From contig NZ_VCJO01000027.1 of NCBI RefSeq assembly GCF_009712475.1, forward strand, positions 1 to 47,237: a stretch of 47,237 bases of DNA, read 5' to 3'. Below, in pieces: positions 41,206-47,237 of the stretch. The DNA is from Micromonospora sp. CP22 (lineage in GTDB: Bacteria > Actinomycetota > Actinomycetes > Mycobacteriales > Micromonosporaceae). The first letter of the stretch is position 1. Each line of letters starts with the position of its first letter. The notes below the pieces were generated by a model, which was given only the letters and a program-made list of their open reading frames with translations, was not told the origin of the DNA and did no database searches. A program made the translations under genes and the position numbers.

Positions 41206-42187
41206 GCCCATCGCCCCGATCGCCGCACCCGACCCGGACGACAACGACTCCACCAACCGGCCCACGATTGCCTCCGCCACGAGCGCCGGCCACCACGGGC
41301 ACCGCCGGGCCGCTCCCGGTCCGCAGGGCCTGTCGGTGTGGGCGACCGCCCAGTCGACGGGGCCGGTGCAGCGCCGCGGCCGGTACGTGCCGGACTCGGT
41401 CCGGCACCCGGCGCGGATGCTGCCGGCGATCGCCGCGCACGCCATCGACTCCTACACCTCACCCGGCGACCTCGTGCTCGACCCGATGTGCGGCATCGGC
41501 ACCACCCTGGTCGAGGCCGCGCATCTCGGCCGGGACGCCATTGGTGTCGAGTACGAGAGCACGTGGAGCGACATCGCCGATGCCAACATCGCCCACGCCC
41601 ACACCCAGGGGGCGACCGGGCGGGCGTCGGTGGTACGCGGTGACGCTACCCGCATCACCAGCCTGTTGCCGGCCGCGCTGGCCGGGCGGGTGTCGCTGGT
41701 GGTGACCTCGCCGCCGTACGGGCCGACGGTGCACGGCCTGGTCCGCCCGCAGGCCGGTGCCGGGGTCCAGAAGTCCGACAACACCTACAACGACGGCACC
41801 GACAAGGGCAACCTCGCCTACCGGGACCTGCCCGGCCTCGCCGAGGGATTCGCCGAGATCCTCGCCGGCTGCGCTACCCTGCTCACCCCCGGCGGGATCG
41901 TCGTGGTCACCGCCCGGCCGTGGCGCAAACGCGGCGAACTGGTCGACCTGCCGTCCGCGGTCATCGGCGCCGGGACCGCGGCCGGCCTCGTCCCGATCGA
42001 GCGGTGCGTGGCGCTGCTCGCCGCCGTCCGCGGCGGCCGGCTGATCGCGCGGCCGAGCTTCTTCCAACTCTCCGCCGTACGCAAGGCGAGGGCCGCTGGG
42101 GTACCGATGCACCTGATCGCCCACGAAGACGTCATCGTCCTGGCCAAGCCGCTCCCCCAGCCCTCGGGGAAGGGTGAGGCCCGATGA
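41198..42187 (+). CDS. DNA N4-cytosine/N6-adenine methyltransferase
   Basis: About 329 residues from GTG 41198 (GTG 41189 is also possible). It has the SAM-binding motif LVLDPMCGIGTTLVEAAHLG with IGVEYES after it. The amino-methyltransferase catalytic motif VTSPPYGPTVHG follows, a TPGGIVVVTARPWRKRG strand comes later, and a C-terminal DVIVLAKP matches the end of this family. Such enzymes methylate the exocyclic amino group of C or A in DNA; the target sequence is unknown. No restriction endonuclease is adjacent, so it may be solitary or protect the element. Overlaps both neighbours (GTG...TAG and ATGA). Confidence 0.88.
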   Translation: MPRPIAPIAAPDPDDNDSTNRPTIASATSAGHHGHRRAAPGPQGLSVWATAQSTGPVQRRGRYVPDSVRHPARMLPAIAAHAIDSYTSPGDLVLDPMCGIGTTLVEAAHLGRDAIGVEYESTWSDIADANIAHAHTQGATGRASVVRGDATRITSLLPAALAGRVSLVVTSPPYGPTVHGLVRPQAGAGVQKSDNTYNDGTDKGNLAYRDLPGLAEGFAEILAGCATLLTPGGIVVVTARPWRKRGELVDLPSAVIGAGTAAGLVPIERCVALLAAVRGGRLIARPSFFQLSAVRKARAAGVPMHLIAHEDVIVLAKPLPQPSGKGEAR

Positions 42188-43056
42188 CCGCACCGACGAC
42201 TCGGCTGCTGTCGCTCGGCGCCGGGGTGCAGAGCTCGACGCTTCTGCTGTTGGCGGCCCGCGGCGAGATTACTGGGTTCGACGCGGCGATCTTCGCCGAC
42301 ACCTCGTGGGAGCCGGTTGTGGTCTACCGGCATCTGGACCGGCTGATGGAGGTCGCCGACGAGGTCGGCATCGAGATCGTGCGCGTCCGTTCCGGTGACA
42401 TCCGGGCTGACGCTCTCGACCCGAAGCACCGATTCGCCAGCATGCCCCTGTACACGCTCGGACCGAACGGCGAGCGGGGCATGGCCCGGCGACAGTGCAC
42501 AGGCGAATACAAGATCAAACCCATCAAGGTCGAGGTTCGGCGGCGGCTCGGCTACCCACACCCGGCCCGGGTACCGGCCGGCGTACGGGCGGACATCGCG
42601 ATCGGGATCAGCCTGGACGAGATCGGCCGCGCCCGCGACGCCGACGTCGCCTACATGCGCAACGTCTTCCCCCTGCTCGATCTCGGTTGGCGACGCGAGG
42701 ACTGCCTGCGTTACCTGCACCAGCAGGGTCTCGGGGACACCCCGCGCTCGTCGTGTGTGGGTTGCCCGTTCCACGCCGACGGTTTCTGGCTCGCGCTTCG
42801 CGAGAACAGTCCGACCGAGTGGGCCGACGCCGTCGCGTTCGACCATGCGATCCGTAACGGCTCCGCGCGAGCCAACGCGGCCGGGCATCCGCTACGCGGG
42901 CAGTTCTTCCTGCACCGGCAGCGGGTGCCTCTCGACGAGGTGGTGCTGCGCCCACGTCCGCAGCCGGCGGACACGCCGGGGTGCGGGCCGTGGACGTGCC
43001 CCCACGACGCCCCGAACTCGGCTCCGACCGGCACGGGCCGCGGGGAGGTGGCGTGA
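42184..43056 (+). CDS. PAPS-reductase-like PP-loop ATPase
   Basis: 290 residues; its ATG overlaps the methyltransferase stop (ATGA). It has a PP-loop variant LLSLGAGVQSSTLLLLA (residues 8-24), then AAIFADTSWEPVVVYRHLDR, a Cys in RRQCTGEYKIKPIK, and SSCVGCPFHADGFW, all typical of phage and element versions of the PAPS reductase/adenine-nucleotide alpha-hydrolase family. The family includes DndC-type enzymes that activate sulfur for DNA phosphorothioation, and also metabolic reductases. No DndA, D or E is present, so a link to DNA modification rests only on its place between methyltransferases. Confidence 0.8.
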   Translation: MTAPTTRLLSLGAGVQSSTLLLLAARGEITGFDAAIFADTSWEPVVVYRHLDRLMEVADEVGIEIVRVRSGDIRADALDPKHRFASMPLYTLGPNGERGMARRQCTGEYKIKPIKVEVRRRLGYPHPARVPAGVRADIAIGISLDEIGRARDADVAYMRNVFPLLDLGWRREDCLRYLHQQGLGDTPRSSCVGCPFHADGFWLALRENSPTEWADAVAFDHAIRNGSARANAAGHPLRGQFFLHRQRVPLDEVVLRPRPQPADTPGCGPWTCPHDAPNSAPTGTGRGEVA

Positions 43057-44544
43057 GCGGTGCGCATACCACCGGACCGCGGATCGGATCGGTCTGCTCG
43101 GGCTACGGAGGCCTCGACCTGGCCGTCGAGCTGGTGCTCGGCGGCCATCTCGCCTGGTACGCCGAGACCGACCGACACGCCGCCATCGTCCTGCGCCACC
43201 ACTGGCCCGACGTCGCGAACCTCGGCGACATCCGCACCGTCGACTGGACCAGAGTCGCACCGGTCGACATCCTCACCGCAGGATTCCCCTGCCAGGACAT
43301 CAGCAACGCCGGCAAGAGGGCCGGTATCACCGGGGAGCACTCCAGCCTCTGGACACACGTCGCCGCAGCCGTTCGCGGTCTTCGACCTCGCCTGCTGTTC
43401 GTGGAGAACGTCGCCGCCCTCCTGCGGCGCGGCTTCGACGTCGTCCACCGTGACCTGGCCGAGATCGGGTACGACACGAGCTGGCTATGCCTACGCGCAT
43501 CCGACATCGGCGCCGCCCACCGACGCGACCGGCTGTTCCTGCTGGCCACCCCCGCCGAACGAGAGGGTGCGGACGTTGCCGACTCCCTGCGCCCGTGACG
43601 GCAAAGGCCCCGGCCACCAGCACGGCTTACCCGACGTCGTCGAACCGGGCGGCACCCGCCACCACCTGCTCCCCACACCCACCGCACAGCCCTACGGGTC
43701 GAACCGGTCCCCGTCGGCGGGCGCGGCACGCCGGCCAAGCCTGGCCGGCGTCACCGGGCGACTCCTGCCCACCCCGACCGCCGGAGGCGGCACCGGCTAC
43801 ATGAGCGGCACCCACCGCGACACCTGGAAACCAACCCTCGAATCAGCCGTCCACGGCTACCGGCCCCACCACGGCGGGAAACCCCCGAAATCCCAGGCCC
43901 CACCGCCGTCGGCGGCGGCCAGCGGTCACTCCGCTATGGGCATTCCCGGCCCCCTGCTGCCGACCCCGCGCGCCAGCGACACCGGCACCGCGGGGCGACG
44001 GGCCGGCGCCGGGTTCCGCCCGCCACTGTCGCAGGTGCTGCTGCCCACCCCGAAAGCCACCGACGGCACGAAAGGCTGCCCAGGACAACGCGGCTCACAC
44101 GGGGATTTGACCCTGCCATCGGCGGCGGTGCGGGTACCCGGGCGTACCCTGCCAACCCCACGCGCGTCCGACGCGCGCGGTCCCGGACGACACGGCGACG
44201 GCGGCACCGACCTACGCACCACCGTCGCCGACCTCACCGGCGACCTGGGACACCCCGACGAGCGGCGGTGGGGCGTCTACGCCGCCGCCGTCGCCCGCTG
44301 GGAACTGCTCATCGGCCGGCCCGCACCCACGCCCACACAGGTCGGCACACACGGCAAGCCTGTCCTCGCCCCACCGTTCGTCGAGTGGCTCATGGGCCTT
44401 GACGAGCGCTGGGTCACCGACCCAGCGCTCGGGCTGCCGCGCACCGCCGCACTACGGATCCTCGGCAACGGCGTCGTCCCCCAACAGGCTGCCGCAGCGT
44501 TGCGGATCCTGCTATGCCCCGTCCGGTGGGAGGTGTCCACATGA
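43053..44544 (+). pseudogene. C5-cytosine DNA methyltransferase with LPTP repeats, one frameshift
   Basis: It starts at GTG 43053, overlapping the previous stop. The first frame has motif I (IGSVCSGYGGLDLAVE), the catalytic PC (ILTAGFPCQDISNAGKRAG), ENV (LLFVENVAALL) and motif VIII (AAHRRDRLFLLATP), then stops at 43598. The other frame takes over after a +1 shift near 43551-43555 (LATPPNERVRTLPTP) and runs to motifs IX-X (RTAALRILGNGVVPQQAAAA) at 44544. Between them lie six LPTP repeats (LLPTPTA, LLPTPRASD, LLPTPKATD) in the target-recognition region. The gene is broken by decay or sequencing error, or read by frameshifting. Confidence 0.88.
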
Positions 44545-44570
44545 CCAGCGGTCGCCGCGGGTGGAACACC

Positions 44571-45896
44571 CTACGAAGGGTCCTCCGTCGCGCGTACCCG
44601 CTCGGCGTCGTTGTCAGGTGGTGCGCCCAGCCAGGCGTGGACCGTCGCGATCTCCTCGTCGGAGAAAGTGATCTCGGCGTCGGGGGCGCGGCTGAGGACG
44701 TTGCCGATGAACGCCGCTGCGATCTCGTCGGCTGTCGGTGGGGGTTGACGGTGCAATGGGCAACCGCCGAACGACGTGCCCCGAACGACGAACCCGACCG
44801 CGTTGCGGCTGACCGGCAGCCCCTGCTCCCGAAGATGGTCACGGGCCCAGCTGGTGCACTGGGTCCAGTTGAACCGCTGCGACTGGGCGTACTCGGCGAG
44901 TGTCCGGTAGATCGCCGGCCACCAAGGTTGCGGCATTCGCGGCAGATCGAGCTGGTCGCTCAGACGCTCGACGGGATTCGGCAGAGCGACTCGGGGCGGC
45001 GTCGCGGTGACAGTCTCCGGAGCCGGATGGCGGCTGGTGTCCCAGAGCAGATGCTGCGACATCCGCAGGTTCGGCAACGTCAGGCTCGCCAAAGCGCGGG
45101 CGAAAGTGCCGAAGCCGAACCAGTTGCTGTCGCTGACCGACGGACCGAGCTGCGTCCGCAGCCGGGAAGCGAGCGAAGCCATGTTCAGCGGCTCGGTCGC
45201 CGTGGCGTACTCCTGGGTCACGATCGACCGGAAAGCCTCGTACGCCTCGCTTTGGCCGACGGCAGGGGTGTCACCGTCGACAGCGACCACACGCTCGGCG
45301 AACCCGTCGTCCACCTCGCTGTCGGGCTCATCGTCAAGGTCGACCGACTCGCCCTGTACCAAGCCCAACAGGTGCTGGCTGTCGAGAACCTGGTCGGCGA
45401 TCGCGGTGAAGGCCTCGGCCGCGTCGGCCGGTGAGACGATCATGGTTCGCCGGTCGGAGCGGCGTAGGCGTTGCAGCAGCGGTGTCATGTCGGAGTCGCC
45501 GGAGGCGATGACGAACTCGTCGTACCGGGTGTCGGCGGACAGCGCGTCAACGGCGTCGACGACGATCCTGATGTCGGCCGCGTTCTTTGTGCTGCTGTAG
45601 CGAGGGCAGTCGATCACGTCGAAGCCGGCACGGACGAACGATGGCCGGAACTTCGAGAAGAACAACCGCGTCTGCTCCCCACCCTGGTCTGTGCGGTACA
45701 CCCAGCCTGCGGGGTTCAGGTAGCAGCGCAGGACCAGCCAACGCCGCGCGCCATCCGTCGTGGCCGTCGTCGCCAGCCGGCGCAACCACCCTGCTGGGTC
45801 CTCGGCGAAATGGACCGCCACGTCCGGATCCAACTTGTAGAGGCCGCCGAACACATTGTCGAAGTCGAGGTAGAGCGCCGCCCGAACGTGACTCAC
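44571..45896 (-). CDS. NYN-domain RNase-like protein with LOTUS/OST-HTH domains
   Basis: 441 residues. Residues 1-170 are a NYN (PIN-like) nuclease with conserved acids: AALYLDFDNVFGG (Asp11, Asp13), a Lys/Asp stretch in STKNAADIRIVVDAVDAL and FVIASGDSDMTPLLQRLR. An acidic linker follows. Residues about 215-275 (AYEAFRSIVTQEYATATEPL, then NWFGFGTFARALASL) look like an OST-HTH/LOTUS RNA-binding domain, perhaps with a second copy near 345-400. The family predicts RNA processing or RNA-targeting defence. It is convergent with the methyltransferase operon. ATG 45896; intact. Confidence 0.85.
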   Translation of the reverse strand: MSHVRAALYLDFDNVFGGLYKLDPDVAVHFAEDPAGWLRRLATTATTDGARRWLVLRCYLNPAGWVYRTDQGGEQTRLFFSKFRPSFVRAGFDVIDCPRYSSTKNAADIRIVVDAVDALSADTRYDEFVIASGDSDMTPLLQRLRRSDRRTMIVSPADAAEAFTAIADQVLDSQHLLGLVQGESVDLDDEPDSEVDDGFAERVVAVDGDTPAVGQSEAYEAFRSIVTQEYATATEPLNMASLASRLRTQLGPSVSDSNWFGFGTFARALASLTLPNLRMSQHLLWDTSRHPAPETVTATPPRVALPNPVERLSDQLDLPRMPQPWWPAIYRTLAEYAQSQRFNWTQCTSWARDHLREQGLPVSRNAVGFVVRGTSFGGCPLHRQPPPTADEIAAAFIGNVLSRAPDAEITFSDEEIATVHAWLGAPPDNDAERVRATEDPS

Positions 45897-46041
45897 CAGC
45901 GCAACCTACCAACGCTGCGCAAGGACGCCGTCACACGTACCGCCTCACGGCAGCACGTGTGACGGCCGCCGCGAGCGAGACCCGCACCTGACCAACCTGA
46001 TCTCACTCTGCTTCCAGCATCGACGATTCGGAGTACTCACC

Positions 46042-46281
46042 GTGACCAGCCACGACATCGACCCCACAGGAGCGCCCAGCAACCTGGCCAGCGGCGCCGG
46101 GGTGTGGACCGGAGCGCATCCCCGCGCTCGGCGCGATCACCGACCTACCCACCGCCGGCCGTGTCTTCGGCCTGGGCCGGGCCCTGTCCTACGAACTCGC
46201 CCGCACCGGCGACTTCCCCGCTCGTCATCCGCGTCGGCACCCGCTACAAGATGCCCGTCGCCGGCATCCTCACGACGCCAT
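46042..46281 (+). pseudogene. Excisionase-like HTH gene, frameshifted
   Basis: A MerR/HTH_17-type excisionase is recognisable only across frames. A GTG frame at 46042 gives MTSHDIDPTGAPS and VWTG. After a shift near 46110 comes ERIPALGAITDLPTAGRVFG, then LGRALSYELARTGDFP. After another near 46212 comes LVIRVGTRYKMPVAGILT. In related elements this gene precedes and cooperates with the tyrosine integrase. It is broken here by at least two frameshifts. Confidence 0.75.
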
Positions 46282-46333
46282 CCGCCCCGCCCACGGCAGC
46301 GCCGACCCCGCGACACGGGCGACGGTCAGGGGC

Positions 46334-47058
46334 GTGCGGCCGATGAAAGCGGCCAGTATCCAACGCCTCTACGCCACCCTACGCAAGGCCCTCAACGACG
46401 CTGTCGTCCGAGCCAAACTGATCCCCACCAGCCCCGCCCTCGGCATCGAACTTCCCACCGCCCGCCGCGCCAAGGCACGGATATGGACCGCCAAAGCGGT
46501 TGAGCACTGGCAGGCCACAGGGCAGCGCCCCAGCCCGGTGACGGTGTGGATGCCTGCGCAGGGCCGGAGGCTTCCTCGACCGGTTACCTCACTGTGGTCC
46601 GACAGATCACCACCGTCGGCTACACACCCGTCGCTCGCCACGTCACAAGCGACGCCGGGGACCGAGTAATCCCCTCGGTCCGAAAACCATCTTGTCCTCC
46701 GCGACCACCTCGAGATGCGCCAGCGCTGGCAGGCCGTCAGCGGCGACGAATGGCCCGACAGCGGTTTGTTCTTCGTCCGCCCCGATGGCGAGCCGTGGCA
46801 TCCCCAAACCATCCAGCGACCGCTTCGACCACCTCATCGCCAAGGCCGGGCTGCCGCCCCGTACGGCTACACGACCTGCGCCACTGCGCCGCCACCTACC
46901 TGCGCCACGGCGGCGCCGACATGAAAGAAGTCCGCGAAACCCTCGGCCACTCCACCATCGGCCCCACCTCCGACACATATACCAGCGTGATTATCGAACT
47001 CGAACGCGGCACCGCCGACGCCGCCGACCTCATCCCCCGCAACGACAGCGCGGCGTAG
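46334..47058 (+). pseudogene. Tyrosine integrase, internally deleted and frameshifted
   Basis: Parts of a phage-type integrase appear in order. The core-binding region reads KAASIQRLYATLRKALNDAV, then PTARRAKARIWTAKAVEHWQ and PSPVTVWMPAQ. A deletion follows, removing the first catalytic Arg region, then VVRQITTVGYTPV, SDAGDRVI and SGDEWPDSGLFFVRPDGEPW. The C-terminal catalytic block (RLHDLRHCAATYL with the HxLR motif, then ETLGHSTIGPTSDTYTSV with His and Tyr) ends at 47058. At least four frame changes are needed. The element has lost its own integrase. No attachment site or tRNA was recognised in 47059-47237. Confidence 0.88.
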
Positions 47059-47237
47059 CCCTAAACACAACGACCGCGACGCCACGAGAATTTGCTCTGA
47101 TGCCTTCTAATCTGGCCTATGGGTGCTGCGTGGCCGAGGGGCGCAGACCCGCCATTCGAAGCCTAGTACGGCAGCCGCCAATTGCTAGCTGACCAGGGTG
47201 TAGTCCCTGCTTAGCCGTGCGCGTTGGTGGAACCAGC

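Noticed and set aside
47059..47237. tRNA gene or attachment site next to the integrase remnant
   Set aside because: A fragment near CCATTCGAAGCC looked like a T-loop, but no cloverleaf could be built and no matching repeat was found elsewhere in the window.

Overview
High-GC actinobacterial DNA, probably a filamentous actinomycete such as a Micromonosporaceae member. This placement is an inference from GC content, GTG starts, Lsr2, DUF6461 and actinobacterial replication-relaxation and PrgI families; no rRNA or tRNA gene was found to fix the taxon. The window reads as two accessory blocks joined by mobile-element debris.

Block 1 (about 1-18.2 kb) is a defence-rich segment bracketed by two inward-facing ends of the same IS5-family element (1-77 on the minus strand; 17314-18195 on the plus strand). 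Inside are an IS110 remnant, a secreted DUF2599 protein, a large HTH-STAND NTPase-TM-WD40 protein, a secreted SH3-like protein, and a decayed IS630-family element that carries its own small passenger gene and has cut a host gene. Then come a ribbon-helix-helix/acidic protein of unknown function and a leftward CBASS anti-phage operon: patatin phospholipase CapV, CD-NTase, an E2-like protein without an E1, and an AbiTii-domain protein. A HigB toxin with a HigA-ImmA/IrrE fusion diverges from it, and an unrecognised membrane protein follows. A palindromic operator-like cluster lies between the CBASS operon and the toxin-antitoxin pair.

Between the blocks, the second IS5 copy truncates a group II intron whose RT/HNH C-terminus and domains V and VI survive (18196-19325).

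Block 2 (about 19.4-47.1 kb) is a conjugative/integrative element. Leftward genes encode a winged-helix protein, a divergent Lsr2, an FAD monooxygenase, unknown proteins, a replication-relaxation protein, a VirD4-like coupling ATPase, a VirB4-like ATPase, a PrgI/VirB3-like protein, a VirB6-like protein and a VirB2-like pilin. The transfer operon is split between the PrgI and VirB6 genes by a serine-recombinase remnant and a two-gene module: a 2-TM protein resembling TRADD-N-associated membrane domains plus an HExxH protein. A rightward four-gene overlapping operon encodes two methyltransferase-like proteins, a PAPS-reductase-like PP-loop protein and a frameshifted C5-cytosine methyltransferase with LPTP repeats. 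A NYN/LOTUS RNase-like gene and decayed excisionase and tyrosine-integrase genes close the element.

A short motif, CTGACA/TGTCAG, recurs in several non-coding promoter regions of block 2 (about 25.0-25.15, 27.04-27.06, 37.8 and 39.3-40.25 kb). It looks like the operator or iteron set of the element. Because excisionase and integrase are both broken, the element is probably no longer able to excise by itself, although the transfer genes look intact.
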